Shown: positions 1 through 9,423, counted from the first letter of the stretch. The stretch is DNA of 64,000 bases from Edaphobacter modestus (GCF_004217555.1 NZ_SHKW01000001.1:2232001-2296000); one strand, 5' to 3'. A program made the numbers and translations. The notes: a model not told the origin generated them from the sequence alone.

Positions 1-1
1 G

Positions 2-424
2 ATCCGTTCCACAGCAGGAGGCACCATCGTCGCAAGCTTCTCTCTCGCGACCGCCGACCGCGCCAAGGACCAGCAGGGAAACTGGCAGGACAAGACCGAA
101 TGGCACAACCTCGTCGCCTTCAACCGCACCGCCGAAATCATCCGCGACTACGTCAAAAAGGGCACGCAGATCTTCGTAGAAGGCAAGATCCAGACCCGTT
201 CGTGGGACGACAAGGAATCCGGCCAGAAGAAGTACCGCACCGAGATTCTGGTCAATGAAATGAGCCTGCTCGGCGGTGGCCCGGGCCGCGGCGAAGGCGC
301 AGGCGCAAGCGCAAGCTCAGGCGGCTACTCCCGCTCCAACACCAGCAGCTTCGACCAGCGCACGCCCGCCGCTCAGCCGGACTACGCCGATCAGGGCATC
401 ACCGACGACGATATCCCGTTTTAA
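2..424 (+). CDS. ssb: Single-stranded DNA-binding protein SSB (5' partial)
   Basis: The reading frame is open from the window edge to a TAA at 422-424, so the N-terminus is missing. The visible part holds the OB-fold core (ATADRAKDQQGNWQDKTEWHN, then VAFNRTAEI, KGTQIFVEGKIQTRSW). A Gly/Ser-rich flexible linker follows, and the acidic tip ends in DDDIPF. That tip is the conserved SSB C-terminus that recruits replication and repair partners. SSB coats single-stranded DNA during replication, recombination and repair. Known for the family: a homotetramer with an OB fold. Seen here: every hallmark except the first residues. The identification is secure; only the start is outside the window. Confidence 0.95.
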   Translation: MRSTAGGTIVASFSLATADRAKDQQGNWQDKTEWHNLVAFNRTAEIIRDYVKKGTQIFVEGKIQTRSWDDKESGQKKYRTEILVNEMSLLGGGPGRGEGAGASASSGGYSRSNTSSFDQRTPAAQPDYADQGITDDDIPF

Positions 425-499
425 CCTCCCCTGAAATACAGGGAAAAAGTCTCCATGAGACCGGCCGGCTCATCGGTCCGGGCAGACAGCCTCATAAGC

Positions 500-536
500 A
501 ATCAGGGCGAACCACGGAAGCTGGTTCGCCCTGATT
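500..536. terminator. Perfect 15-bp hairpin between ssb and the cytochrome peroxidase gene
   Basis: The arms at 500-514 (AATCAGGGCGAACCA) and 522-536 are exact reverse complements around a 7-nt loop. The hairpin lies between two converging genes (ssb stop at 424, peroxidase stop at 560). That position suggests a shared transcription end or RNA-stabilising structure. No U-tract follows on either strand, so it is not a textbook rho-independent terminator. Confidence 0.55.
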
Positions 537-559
537 GGCGTAGGTCTGACTGTTAAGCG

Positions 560-2221
560 TTATCGTCTTCTTCGCGGGGGGGCGGGTGCTTTGTTAAGCC
601 CTGGCGAGGTGACAAAGCCATCCGTCAGCGTTTTAAGGAAAGCGACGACGTCATCTTCCTCATCGCTGGATAAACCCAGATTGCCCAACTGGGTCGTATT
701 TAGCGTGGCCGGGTACTCAGGCTCTGGCCAGCAAGTTACCTTTTCACCCTTTGAACCCTGCTCGCAACGCGGCAGTACCTGTGAGGTGTTATAGAAGTGA
801 ACGACTTCTTTCAGGCTCTTTAGATACCCGTTGTGCATATACTCCTTGACGAAGTCAGGCCGCGGTCTCTTGTCTACGTTGCGCACGGTGGCGGTTTGAA
901 ACGTACCGTTGAACAGTGGCGCGAGCTGTTTCCACTGCAGCGGATTCGGATTGAGCGTACTGCTGCTGAGCATGGCCCCTACTCCCAAATCGAGGAAGGC
1001 CAAGCCCAAGGGATTCGCCGTATATCCATACTGGTCGGGCTTGTCCTCGCAGTAGTACGGCAGAGCTAGATTCTTGGGGAGACCAATATTGTTTGCCGTG
1101 AAATCGGTGAAGAGCGGTGCCACATCGGCCGCCGCCAGGTTGATTGGTGAGTCTGCCGCAGTGCCGCTCAGATGGCATTGATTGCAACCCGCTTTGCCGT
1201 TGAACAAGTTGTAGCCGTTCCGTTCTTTGGCAGATAAATCTGCATTGCCGGCGAGATAGGCGTCGAACTTCGAGGCGAAAGGACTGACATCGGCTGAAGC
1301 TTCATACGATGCCATTGCCATCGTCATGTGGTCATACGTGGAGTTTGATGTTCCACGATCGACAGCGCTGAGATGTACCGGGAGTGGATCGTTCGCAGGA
1401 GGTGGACCTGGCGTGGCGCATATCGTGGCGACATTGCCAGGCCATTGAATCGCGAACGATTGAGCGCCCCAGATCTGCATGATCAGCGAAGCATATGGGC
1501 GTTGTGACGCCTTCCAAACCACGCATGCCGTGTCGATATTACCCATCTCCACGGGATTCACCGGCGGTCCTTGTGCCTGTTCTGCCGCTGGATTGTCGAG
1601 CTTGATTCCAGTGGCGCGCATATCCCAGAAATTGCCGCCATAGAAACTCCCTTGCGTTTCGTTGTAGTGCAGGATTGGGGCGAAGGCGGCGTACGCATAG
1701 CTTTGGGGATTTCTTGGACCGAAACGGTAGTTCGGTGCTGGCGGTGTTGCATTGGTAACTGCAATCCCGCCAGCCTGAGCGGAGGTGGTTGCATTGAAGA
1801 CACTCGAAGAGCCTCTAAATCCTGTGTACGGTACATGGCAGGTCGCGCAGGCGATGTTCCCGAGCGGGGACAGGTTCACGTCGTAAATCTCAACTGCACC
1901 GAGCAAGGTGATCTGGTGATACAGGTCCAGCGAAGACGCCTGTGCGACCTGCTGGAGCAAGTTTGATTCCGTGAGGTTGATAAACGCGACCGCCGTCGCG
2001 ACATCCGGGTCTTCATTGGCTCCGCCAGGGAGCAACGAAGCAACGTTTATATCTTGGCTGCACACGGAGAATGGGAATGGCGGCGGTTTGACCTTTCCGG
2101 CTTTTCGCGATTCTGACGCGGTTTCTTGCTCTTGTCCGTACGCGATTTGGTGGGGAAAGGACATGGCAGCCGCGACCGTCGCACACGCCGCAGCTAGTGC
2201 TAGTAATCTAGTCTGTTTCAT
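560..2221 (-). CDS. Secreted di-haem cytochrome c peroxidase / MauG-family protein
   Basis: About 553 residues. I place the start at ATG 2221, which directly precedes a signal peptide (MKQTRLLALAAACATVAAAM); the frame is open 24 codons further upstream but without signal character. Two CxxCH c-type haem sites are visible, CATCH near residues 125-129 and CNQCH near 346-350, spaced as in bacterial di-haem peroxidases and MauG-like proteins. The family reduces H2O2 or performs haem-based oxidations in the periplasm with electrons from cytochromes. The protein is longer than classic CcpA (about 320-350 residues), with extra sequence between the two haems, so the substrate is uncertain. It is monocistronic and converges on ssb. 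Confidence 0.85.
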   Translation of the reverse strand: MKQTRLLALAAACATVAAAMSFPHQIAYGQEQETASESRKAGKVKPPPFPFSVCSQDINVASLLPGGANEDPDVATAVAFINLTESNLLQQVAQASSLDLYHQITLLGAVEIYDVNLSPLGNIACATCHVPYTGFRGSSSVFNATTSAQAGGIAVTNATPPAPNYRFGPRNPQSYAYAAFAPILHYNETQGSFYGGNFWDMRATGIKLDNPAAEQAQGPPVNPVEMGNIDTACVVWKASQRPYASLIMQIWGAQSFAIQWPGNVATICATPGPPPANDPLPVHLSAVDRGTSNSTYDHMTMAMASYEASADVSPFASKFDAYLAGNADLSAKERNGYNLFNGKAGCNQCHLSGTAADSPINLAAADVAPLFTDFTANNIGLPKNLALPYYCEDKPDQYGYTANPLGLAFLDLGVGAMLSSSTLNPNPLQWKQLAPLFNGTFQTATVRNVDKRPRPDFVKEYMHNGYLKSLKEVVHFYNTSQVLPRCEQGSKGEKVTCWPEPEYPATLNTTQLGNLGLSSDEEDDVVAFLKTLTDGFVTSPGLNKAPAPPRRRR

Positions 2222-2507
2222 GGGGGAACCCCTATCTATCTCGTTAGGGTTCGGGGAGGACGAATGGCTCGCCCAGGCCAGGCGATCGTGCAACGCTTTC
2301 GCGGATCCTTCTGATATTTACCCGAACAGGGGAGGTGATACCACGTAGGGAGCGAATGAGTCATTCAATCGCTGGGAAAGAGTGACCCCTGAAAAATCCG
2401 GAAACAATTAGGCCCTATGGATTACCGAAAAATAGTGTGCTTCTGCAAGAAGGAATGTCAAGAGGAGATATCAAACATAGAGGCCGGAAACCCCACGCCG
2501 AACGCCT

Positions 2508-2667
2508 TTGCGACGGTCTGAGCTCATCGCAGCCTACAACTTCGCCAGGCGACTCAAAGACCCTACGCGGCCTCACACCCTACGAAGCCATCTGCAAACT
2601 CTGGACCCAAGAGGCAGACAGATTTACACTCGACCCCATCCACCAAATGCCGGGACTAAACACCTAG
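2508..2667 (+). pseudogene. C-terminal remnant of an IS481-family transposase, frameshifted
   Basis: Two frames must be joined to read the conserved tail of IS481-type DDE transposases. Frame one gives LIAAYNFARRLK up to about 2558; the next frame gives TLRGLTPYEAICKLW, then DRFTLDPIHQMPGLNT and a TAG at 2665-2667. One extra base near 2559 separates them. Only about 50 residues of the roughly 300-residue enzyme remain; the catalytic DDE region is gone and no terminal inverted repeats were recognised. This is a dead scar of an insertion sequence. The match is to a remembered family consensus and should be confirmed by a translated search. Confidence 0.7.
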
Positions 2668-2993
2668 GTCCTCCAGGAAAAAACCAGCACTTGAGGGCTC
2701 CCTCTCCTGACCCAGCAGGACCATTCAAACGCGATCATCGCCTGTCAAGCTCCCTTCTCACCTAAACCACACAAAACAAAAAGAATAGAAATGCCGATTA
2801 GTTATCCTTGGTTCGCTAAAATAAACCAGAGAACAAAAAGCCCCGGATATCCGGGGTTTTTTAGTATCAAGTCTTTTCTATTCAATATTTTAGCACTTAA
2901 AGTATTTGTTTTCTATATTTTACGCACGAAAATTCCAGTAAGATACACAAATAAAATGGTTTACTAAATTGAGAGGTGGGGTGGGTCAACGCC
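2668..2993. other. AT-rich gene-less stretch after the transposase remnant
   Basis: No credible ORF is present. From about 2780 to 2975 the base composition is clearly more AT-rich than the surrounding high-GC genes, for example the runs around 2871-2960. Apart from the terminator at 2835-2862 I see no further structure. The stretch 2222-2507 on the other side of the remnant also holds no recognisable gene. The low GC fits residue of a mobile element or foreign DNA, though an AT-rich promoter region cannot be excluded. Confidence 0.5.
2835..2862. terminator. Bidirectional rho-independent terminator
   Basis: A perfect 16-bp palindrome at 2841-2856 (CCCCGGATATCCGGGG) is preceded by five A and followed by six T. 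It can therefore terminate transcription in both directions. It lies downstream of the minus-strand outer-membrane protein gene that ends at 2994. Confidence 0.85.
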
Positions 2994-3833
2994 CTAGAAG
3001 ACGAACCGCACGCTTGTGGAAAACGCATGGTTATATGTATGAAAGCTGGTCACCGCCGTCTGGAACCCCGCACCGACCGTAACGCCGAGTCGGGTCCCCT
3101 CAACCGAACGGATCGGCAGCTTGCCCACGATAATTCCAGGCGACAGGAACGTCTGTGTCTTGCCATCGCGCGTCCCGCCGAAGTAGCTGGTGGTGTTCAC
3201 CTCCAGCTCCGGAGAGAAATAGCGGCCGACATGATACTGAGCCACCGTGTTCCAGTGAAGCGTCCGTCCGCTCGTCGAGACGTGGGATGTCGGCAGGCCG
3301 CCGCCCAGCGAGCTGAAGAGCGCCAGCTTGCCGAAGCCCTTGCCGCCCAGCACGGTCGGCGTCAAAACCGAGCTCGCCGCACCGTTTTTGTAGCTTCCCG
3401 TCGGAATGTTCCACGAGAGCGCTCCGCTCAGGATGTAGTTGCCCTGCTTCTCCGTACGGGAGAGGAAGCGATACTTTCCCAGCAGCGTCATATCGCCGAA
3501 CCCATCCTGCTGGCCATTGCCGTGCACGATGTAGCCGGGAACGAGAATGTCGATCTGGGTATTGGCAAACGGAATCAGGTTGAAGCCCTTGCCGGCCCCG
3601 TACAGCGAGTCAGTCTCCCCCGCCGAATTGCGCTGGCGGGTAAAGTCGGACCGAAAGACCTGCGCGAGGATCGGGAAGGGAGAGAACATCGGCACGGCCC
3701 ACTTCGGTTGATTTGCCTGGGTTTTTGTCGCTCGCGCCTTCCACTTCGAGGCGAAATCGTTGATGAAACCACTCTGTCCCTCGACCACGGAAGATGCAGC
3801 CAGCAGGATTAACAGGAATAGAACTCTGCGCAA
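2994..3833 (-). CDS. Putative outer-membrane beta-barrel protein of unknown substrate
   Basis: About 279 residues. I choose the TTG at 3833 because an AGGAG (about 3839-3843) sits five bases upstream and the product then begins with a signal peptide (LRRVLFLLILLAASSVVEG). The open frame runs to 3959 without signal character. The mature part alternates polar and hydrophobic residues, is rich in Gly and aromatic residues, and ends in ...SVRFVF with a terminal Phe, typical of outer-membrane barrels. It resembles the loosely defined transporter family related to phenol-degradation MetA proteins, but I cannot assign a substrate. It is divergent from cyaY. Confidence 0.6.
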   Translation of the reverse strand: MRRVLFLLILLAASSVVEGQSGFINDFASKWKARATKTQANQPKWAVPMFSPFPILAQVFRSDFTRQRNSAGETDSLYGAGKGFNLIPFANTQIDILVPGYIVHGNGQQDGFGDMTLLGKYRFLSRTEKQGNYILSGALSWNIPTGSYKNGAASSVLTPTVLGGKGFGKLALFSSLGGGLPTSHVSTSGRTLHWNTVAQYHVGRYFSPELEVNTTSYFGGTRDGKTQTFLSPGIIVGKLPIRSVEGTRLGVTVGAGFQTAVTSFHTYNHAFSTSVRFVF

Positions 3834-3970
3834 AACAGCTCCTTCTATCCCGTATCTTGCAAAGACAGTCAACGCCGGAATCGTTGTCTTCCGGCTTATT
3901 ATCGTTTTATCTTTCGATTTTATCGCACCCGCCAACTCCACGCGGAGGCAGCGAAACAACCAGCTACACT

Positions 3971-4327
3971 ATGTCCATGCTCGATGAAACAACCTTCCGC
4001 CGTGAGTGCGACCAGGCCCTCGAATCCCTGAAACAATCTCTCATCCTCGCCGAAGAGCAGAGCGAAGCCGACGAGATTCCCTTCGAAACCGAGGAGAAGA
4101 ACGGCGTCCTCAACGTCGTCTTCGAGCACGACGGCAGCAAGTTCGTCTTCACCCCCAATACGCCCGTCCGGCAGATCTGGATCTCCGCGCTGACCACCAG
4201 TTTCAAGCTCGATTGGTCCGAAGAAGCCCGTGCCTTCACCCTGCATAAAACCGGCGAAGACCTCAAGTCCCTCACCCAGCGACTGCTTCGCGAACAACTC
4301 GGAGACACCTCCATTACGCTCCCCTGA
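3971..4327 (+). CDS. cyaY: Frataxin-like iron donor protein CyaY
   Basis: 118 residues from ATG 3971 (a second in-frame ATG lies at 3977). The core carries the frataxin signature: GVLNVVFEHDGSKFVF, then TPVRQIWISA, a beta segment SFKLDW, and the closing helix KTGEDLKSLTQRLLREQLG. The N-terminal helix is acidic (CDQALESLKQSLILAEEQSEADE), matching the acidic iron-binding ridge of CyaY. Frataxins bind iron and modulate IscS-driven Fe-S cluster assembly in the cytoplasm. No isc or suf genes are adjacent. CyaY is best known from Proteobacteria and mitochondria, so its presence in an acidobacterium is of interest. Confidence 0.85.
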   Translation: MSMLDETTFRRECDQALESLKQSLILAEEQSEADEIPFETEEKNGVLNVVFEHDGSKFVFTPNTPVRQIWISALTTSFKLDWSEEARAFTLHKTGEDLKSLTQRLLREQLGDTSITLP

Positions 4328-4433
4328 ACGCGAACTTCCCCAAAAGAGGTATCTCAATAGGCGACTTTGGGGTAGACAAGAGAGCAGGATATGGCACAAT
4401 CCCTTTATATTGCATCTTGACCACGAAATTTCC

Positions 4434-5285
4434 GTGACTTCGCCATCCAACGACCCAACCCATGAGGCCGTCCGAACAACGTCTGCCCCCGAACACCCGA
4501 CACGGCAAACGTTATCCGTCGCCATCATCACGCTGAACGAAGAAGCCAATCTGGCGCGCACCCTGGCAAGCGTGCAGTTCGCCGATGAAGTCATCGTCAT
4601 CGACTCCGGCTCCACGGATCGAACCCTCGAGATCGCACGTGAGTTCGATGCCAAGGTTTACTTCGAACAGTGGAAAGGCTTCGCCAGCCAGAAAAATTCG
4701 GCTATCGAGAAGTGCACCGGAACCTGGATTTTGTCGCTCGACGCCGACGAAGAGCTGACGCTCGAGCTACAGCAGGAGATTCGCGTTCTGCTGCGAACCA
4801 AGCCTCCGGCCGATGCGTACATGATCCGCCGGCGCAACCTGTTCCTCAACTCCTGGATGCGGCACGGCGGCTACTATCCCGATCCCAAGCTCCGTCTCTT
4901 CCGCCGTTACTCTGCCAACTTTGCACCGCCGGCTCGGTTCACCGAGCGCCCCGTGCACGAGACAATCGCCTTCGATGGCGTGCTGGACACGCTGAAACAC
5001 GATCTCATCCATCACGCCTATCCCACGATCGAAAGCTACATCGAGCACATGGATCGCTACAGCACCCTCGGCGCCCAGATCATCGTAGACAAAGGCAAGA
5101 CCAGCCGCTCCTGGTCGACCTTCTACTACAACATCTTCATCCTTCCCACCTTCACCTTCCTCTGGAACTTCATCTTCCGCCTTGGTTTTCTCGACGGGCG
5201 CGAAGGCTTCCTCCTGCACCTGTATCACTCCACCTACACCAGCTGGAAGTACGCGAAGGCGTGGCAGACAACGCGCCATCGCTAA
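4434..5285 (+). CDS. Family 2 glycosyltransferase, WaaE/KdtX type
   Basis: About 283 residues from GTG 4434, the first plausible start ahead of the domain; no in-frame ATG lies nearby, so the start is uncertain. The GT-A fold begins with LSVAIITLNEEANLARTL, continues with EVIVIDSGSTDRTLEIA and reaches the metal-binding LDADEEL. The C-terminal part is aromatic, with a hydrophobic patch (FILPTFTFLWNFIFRLGFLDG) common to KdtX-like enzymes. The family transfers sugars in lipopolysaccharide core or exopolysaccharide synthesis at the inner face of the membrane. It follows cyaY by about 100 bases and precedes the M28 peptidase; acceptor and donor are unknown. Confidence 0.82.
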   Translation: MTSPSNDPTHEAVRTTSAPEHPTRQTLSVAIITLNEEANLARTLASVQFADEVIVIDSGSTDRTLEIAREFDAKVYFEQWKGFASQKNSAIEKCTGTWILSLDADEELTLELQQEIRVLLRTKPPADAYMIRRRNLFLNSWMRHGGYYPDPKLRLFRRYSANFAPPARFTERPVHETIAFDGVLDTLKHDLIHHAYPTIESYIEHMDRYSTLGAQIIVDKGKTSRSWSTFYYNIFILPTFTFLWNFIFRLGFLDGREGFLLHLYHSTYTSWKYAKAWQTTRHR

Positions 5286-5309
5286 CGAAAGCCGTGCTAC
5301 AAAAGACGC

Positions 5310-6947
5310 ATGCACCTGCGTCCGGTTCTTTGTCTCTTTCTTACAATTCCCTTGGTCGCCCAAACGTCGAACCAGGCCATCAGTAAAGGTGCCAACCTCA
5401 TAAAAACCGGTGATCTCAAGGGAGACATTTATTTTCTCGCCTCGGACGATCTCGCAGGTCGAAACGCAGGCAGTCTTGAAGATCACATCGCTACCGACTT
5501 CATCGCCTCCGAGTTTCTCCGTCTCGGCCTCAAACCGATGGGAGATAACGGATCTTTCTTCCAGGGCATGGACATCCTCTCCGGAAGACTTGACCCTCAG
5601 CACACGACCCTGAGCACCACCATCAACGGCCAGGAGCATCGCTACACTCTCAACCACGACTTCCAGTTCGCCCGCCAGAGCCTTCGCTCCTCATCTGCCT
5701 GCGGCAAGGTCGTCTTTGCCGGCTACGGAATCAGCGCACCCGAGTTCGACTATGACGATCTTGCCGGAGTTGACCTGAAAGGCAAGATCGCTCTCGTCTT
5801 CACCCGCGAGCCACAGGCAAATGATGCCAGTTCAAAGTTCATGGGCACCTGGGATAGCTACCATGCTTTCAACTGGCACAAGATCGAGGAGCTGCGAAAG
5901 CGTGGTGCTGCCGCTGTTCTCATCGTTCAGGACCGCGTTCCACGCGACGTGAAACCGATCCCTCCAACCTCACCGCGCCCGACCGGAGAGCCATCCTACG
6001 CTCTGGATGGGGAGATGTGGGATCTTCCGGTGTTCCTTGTAAAACGCGATGTGGCCGATCAGCTGCTTGGGCCCAGTGGAAAGACCTCAGATGTCCTGCA
6101 GACTGCGATTGATAGCTCCGCACATCCAAACTCCTTCGATCTCCCCCAGAGTTCTGCCTGTCTCGCCAAGGCCTATACCGGCGTGGCGACACTTAAAGGA
6201 CGCAATGTCGTAGCGCTGCTCGAAGGCTCCGATCCAAAACTTAAGGCCCAGACGGTGATCCTGACCGCACACCACGACCATATGGGTACGTCCAATGGAC
6301 ACATTTATTATGGTGCCGACGACAATGCGTCCGGTGTGGCAGGGCTTCTGGCCGTGGCAAGAGCAATGACGCAAGGCAATGCTCACCCGAAACGCAGCGT
6401 CCTGTTTCTCGCCTATGACGGCGAAGAGCGCATCTTCCTCGGATCGTACTTCTACGTCACTCATCCCGCCATTCCGCTCAACCAGACCGTCGCCACGCTG
6501 AACCTGGACATGATCGGGCGCAACGAAGACGATGCCAACTGGCCTACTCCTGCGGATCGCAACGTAAACATGGTGAACGTACTCGGTACGCGTTACAACC
6601 CCGCGCTGCGCCAGATTATCGACCGCCAGAACCACCAGGAGGGTCTGAAACTCGATTACAAGATGGACGTTGTCGATCCGGATTCCCTATGGTCCCGCAG
6701 CGATCACTTCTGGTTTGCGACTCGGCATATCCCTCAAGTCGAATTTCAGACGGGCCTGCACCCTGACTACCACACCCAGAACGATACCTGGGACCGGATC
6801 AACTACCCCAAGCTGACGAAGATCGTTCGTCTCGTATACCTTTCGGTCTCCGAGCTTGCCAACTCCGACAAGACGATTTCTTTCCTTGCCGCGGGCCAGC
6901 AGGCTCCGGCAGCGACTCCAGAGGCAAAGCAGGCTAAACGGAAATGA
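5310..6947 (+). CDS. Secreted M28-family zinc aminopeptidase with PA-domain insert
   Basis: 545 residues. The N-terminus ([18 protein letters not shown]) is a signal peptide. A protease-associated domain spans roughly residues 120-270, and the catalytic domain follows. The di-zinc ligands of M28 peptidases can be placed: H321/H324 region (AHHDHMG), D337/D338 in GADDNASG, the E372-E373 pair in DGEER, D400 in LDMIGR and H488 in [12 protein letters not shown]. The family trims N-terminal residues from peptides outside the cytoplasm. It starts 24 bases after the glycosyltransferase and may be co-transcribed with it. Substrate preference cannot be read from the sequence. Confidence 0.9.
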   Translation: MHLRPVLCLFLTIPLVAQTSNQAISKGANLIKTGDLKGDIYFLASDDLAGRNAGSLEDHIATDFIASEFLRLGLKPMGDNGSFFQGMDILSGRLDPQHTTLSTTINGQEHRYTLNHDFQFARQSLRSSSACGKVVFAGYGISAPEFDYDDLAGVDLKGKIALVFTREPQANDASSKFMGTWDSYHAFNWHKIEELRKRGAAAVLIVQDRVPRDVKPIPPTSPRPTGEPSYALDGEMWDLPVFLVKRDVADQLLGPSGKTSDVLQTAIDSSAHPNSFDLPQSSACLAKAYTGVATLKGRNVVALLEGSDPKLKAQTVILTAHHDHMGTSNGHIYYGADDNASGVAGLLAVARAMTQGNAHPKRSVLFLAYDGEERIFLGSYFYVTHPAIPLNQTVATLNLDMIGRNEDDANWPTPADRNVNMVNVLGTRYNPALRQIIDRQNHQEGLKLDYKMDVVDPDSLWSRSDHFWFATRHIPQVEFQTGLHPDYHTQNDTWDRINYPKLTKIVRLVYLSVSELANSDKTISFLAAGQQAPAATPEAKQAKRK

Positions 6948-6987
6948 AATTCACCGGGCTGACTGCCGGAACGTATACTCACCTCGC

Positions 6988-7404
6988 ATGACGAAGCCGC
7001 CCATCCGTGTCCTTGTCGCCAAACCCGGTCTCGACGGTCACGACCGCGGGGCCAAAGTAATTGCACGCGCACTGCGCGACGCAGGCATGGAAGTCATTTA
7101 TACGGGACTGCGGCAGACACCGGAGAAGATCGTGTCCGCCGCTATCCAGGAGGATGTCGACTGTATCGGCCTGTCCATTCTCTCCGGAGCGCATAACGCT
7201 ATCGTTCCGCGCATCGCGGAGCTGCTCCGCGCCCAGCATGCGGAGGATATCCTTCTCGTGCTTGGAGGGACCATTCCTGAGGAAGACTTTCCTTGTCTGA
7301 AACAAAGCGGCGTCGCGGCCATCTTTGGCCCCGGCACGCCGCTTGAAACAACTATCCAATTCATCCGCGACAACGTGAAGCCACGCGGCCTACTTACCAG
7401 CTGA
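6988..7404 (+). CDS. Stand-alone cobalamin-binding domain of methylmalonyl-CoA mutase type
   Basis: 138 residues. It carries the B12-binding signature [23 protein letters not shown], in which DxHxxG supplies the cobalt-ligating His. Further Rossmann-like elements follow ([30 protein letters not shown]). Proteins of this size are the small subunit of two-subunit acyl-CoA mutases such as methylmalonyl-CoA or hydroxyisobutyryl-CoA mutase. They need a large catalytic subunit, which is not in this window. The 3' end overlaps the convergent SDR gene by 11 bases. It follows the M28 gene by 40 bases. Confidence 0.88.
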   Translation: MTKPPIRVLVAKPGLDGHDRGAKVIARALRDAGMEVIYTGLRQTPEKIVSAAIQEDVDCIGLSILSGAHNAIVPRIAELLRAQHAEDILLVLGGTIPEEDFPCLKQSGVAAIFGPGTPLETTIQFIRDNVKPRGLLTS

Positions 7405-8131
7405 TCGTTTCGCCCAAGTGGACGAATCCACCATTTGGCCCGTCGGCTCCGATCGTCGCCAGTGCGACCTCGGTCTTGGCTCCGTCGACGAGTTCCATCG
7501 GTGCGGCATCCGTACCCATGTCGGTCTTTACCCATCCAGGATGCGCCGAGTTCACTTTGATCTTCGTTCCCTTCAATGCATGGGCCAAGTGAATCGTGAA
7601 TGCGTTTAGAGCGACCTTTGAAGCGTTATACGCGAACACCTTAGCCTCGTAGATCGGCGAGCCTTCGGTGGCATGCAGCGACAAGGAACCGAGAATGCTC
7701 GACACATTCACGATGCGTCCGGCGTCGCTCTTCTCCAGCAGAGGAATGAATGCCTTGGTCACCGTGACGACTGCAAAGAAGTTAGTGTCGAATGTCTTAC
7801 GTAAGGTGTCGTCCGATGTGGTCAAGGTGCTGTTTCCACCAAGCTCTTCGAAGTTGACGCCGGCGTTGTTGACAAGGATATCGAGATGGCCAAAATCTTT
7901 CTCGATTTTGTCCACCGCGGCCTTCACGTCAGCGGGATTCACCACGTCGAGCTTTACCGCGCGGGCATCGATGCCCTCTTTCTTCAACTCCGCTGCCGCG
8001 GCCTCCCCCTTCGCCAGATCGCGAGCGCCCAGGATCACTGTAATCCCCTGCTGTCCAAGCTGACGCGCTGTCTCGAAACCAATCCCTTTATTCGCGCCGG
8101 AGATCAGCGCAACTTTTTTCCCTGTACTCAT
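7394..8131 (-). CDS. Short-chain dehydrogenase/reductase (SDR)
   Basis: 245 residues with a classical SDR layout: the dinucleotide-binding GANKGIG at residues 12-18, NNAG at 88-91, catalytic Ser in VSS near 144, and Y168xxxK172 (YNASK). The enzyme is a cytosolic NAD(P)H-dependent oxidoreductase of carbonyl or hydroxyl groups. It is the most downstream gene of the minus-strand catabolic run, 57 bases after the thioesterase, so it may work on an acyl or keto intermediate, but this is only context. Its stop codon overlaps the end of the convergent mutase subunit gene by 11 bases. Confidence 0.88.
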   Translation of the reverse strand: MSTGKKVALISGANKGIGFETARQLGQQGITVILGARDLAKGEAAAAELKKEGIDARAVKLDVVNPADVKAAVDKIEKDFGHLDILVNNAGVNFEELGGNSTLTTSDDTLRKTFDTNFFAVVTVTKAFIPLLEKSDAGRIVNVSSILGSLSLHATEGSPIYEAKVFAYNASKVALNAFTIHLAHALKGTKIKVNSAHPGWVKTDMGTDAAPMELVDGAKTEVALATIGADGPNGGFVHLGETISW

Positions 8132-8188
8132 CGCTCTATCCTCTTTACCGTTGCGAGCTGTGCAGCGGTCTTTATCTGAATTTGCTTG

Positions 8189-8620
8189 TTAGATGAGAAC
8201 CGCGGCGAAACGGCTGGCATATTTCTCGGGCAGCGACCGCTTTTTCATCTCCCTGTCAACCACCACATGCACGGTCTCTCCCTCGCACAGCACCACGTCG
8301 TCTGAGTTCCTCATCACTTTATAGCCGAACTTGATCACGGCACCGCGAGCCGCGACGAGCCGAGTTTCGATCCTGAGTTCGTCATCGTAGCGCGCCGGAG
8401 CCTTGTACCTCGCAGAGACGTCGACAACGGCGATTCCTAGGCCATCCTCGCGCTCCATAGAGCGATAGTCCATGCCCAGGCCACGGATAAAGTCCACGCG
8501 CCCGATCTCGAACCAGACCAGATAGTTCGCGTGATACACCACCCCCATCTGGTCGGTCTCCGCATACCGAACCCGCACACGGGATTCGCTCACTACAGGC
8601 TTTGTTTCGACTTCGCTCAT
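8189..8620 (-). CDS. Hotdog-fold acyl-CoA thioesterase (YbgC/FadM type)
   Basis: About 143 residues from ATG 8620 (an in-frame GTG lies at 8623). The N-terminal hotdog signature is clear: VRYAETDQMGVVYHANYLVWFEIGR, with the catalytic Asp in the TDxxG motif. Family members hydrolyse acyl-CoA thioesters; YbgC associates with the Tol-Pal system while FadM acts in fatty-acid breakdown. No tol genes are nearby. The position 23 bases after an enoyl-CoA hydratase gene suggests release of free CoA from intermediates of the same pathway. Confidence 0.85.
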   Translation of the reverse strand: MSEVETKPVVSESRVRVRYAETDQMGVVYHANYLVWFEIGRVDFIRGLGMDYRSMEREDGLGIAVVDVSARYKAPARYDDELRIETRLVAARGAVIKFGYKVMRNSDDVVLCEGETVHVVVDREMKKRSLPEKYASRFAAVLI

Positions 8621-8643
8621 CACTCCAGTCTATCGAAGGAACC

Positions 8644-9423
8644 CTACTTGCCCCATACCGGCCTCCGCTTCTCCAAAAACGCCGTAACTCCTTCGTGGAA
8701 GTCCCGCATTGCCCGCGCCTCCGCGTTCGCAGTCAGGGCATGCGCAATGGCAGCATCCAGCCACGCCTGATTCTGCATTGCCAGGAGCCGCTTGGTCGCG
8801 GCCATGGACTGAGGGCTGTTGGCCTTCAGCCGTTCGGCCAGCGCATTTGCGCGATCGGCGAGCTCCTCGGGATGCACCACCTCGTTGACCAATCCCATCT
8901 GCTCAGCCTCCTCCGAAGAGAAGAGCCTGCCGCTCAACAGCAGGTCCCTTGCGCGTTTCTCGCCGATCTGCAGCGTAAGAAAGGCGGAGACCAGCGCGGG
9001 GACAAAGCCGATCTTCACCTCGGTAAACCCGAACTTTACGCCCGGAGAGGCGAGCGTGAAGTCGCAGATGGTCGCCAACCCGGTTCCCCCAGCAATGGCC
9101 GCCCCCTGTACAACGGCAATGGTTGGCTTGGGCAGCTCATAGAGCGTTCGAAATAATCTCGCCACGCGCTCCGCATCGGCAACGTGATCGGATTGCGACT
9201 TATCTGCGATGGCCTGCAGATGAACCAGGTCGAGCCCGGCACAGAAGGCTTCGCCCGCACCCGTCAGCAGGACCACACGGCAGGAATCGGTAGCTGCTTT
9301 TTTGATCGCTTCAATCAGTTCATCCTGCATCTCCGGCGTCATTGCATTTCGACGCGCCGGGCGATTCAGCATGATCGTTTTTACGCCGTTGTTTTCCGTT
9401 ACCAGAATGGTCTTGTAAGTCAT
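8644..9423 (-). CDS. Enoyl-CoA hydratase, probable methylglutaconyl-CoA hydratase
   Basis: 259 residues of crotonase fold. The two backbone amide regions forming the oxyanion hole are present (GAGEAFCAGLDL and AAIAGGTGLATICDF). A GFTEVKIGFVPA segment follows, carrying the Glu equivalent of the catalytic residue. The crotonase family acts on many enoyl-CoAs. The neighbours encode the carboxyltransferase of methylcrotonyl-CoA carboxylase and HMG-CoA lyase, so hydration of 3-methylglutaconyl-CoA in leucine breakdown is the most economical assignment. It starts 49 bases after the lyase stop. Confidence 0.82.
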   Translation of the reverse strand: MTYKTILVTENNGVKTIMLNRPARRNAMTPEMQDELIEAIKKAATDSCRVVLLTGAGEAFCAGLDLVHLQAIADKSQSDHVADAERVARLFRTLYELPKPTIAVVQGAAIAGGTGLATICDFTLASPGVKFGFTEVKIGFVPALVSAFLTLQIGEKRARDLLLSGRLFSSEEAEQMGLVNEVVHPEELADRANALAERLKANSPQSMAATKRLLAMQNQAWLDAAIAHALTANAEARAMRDFHEGVTAFLEKRRPVWGK

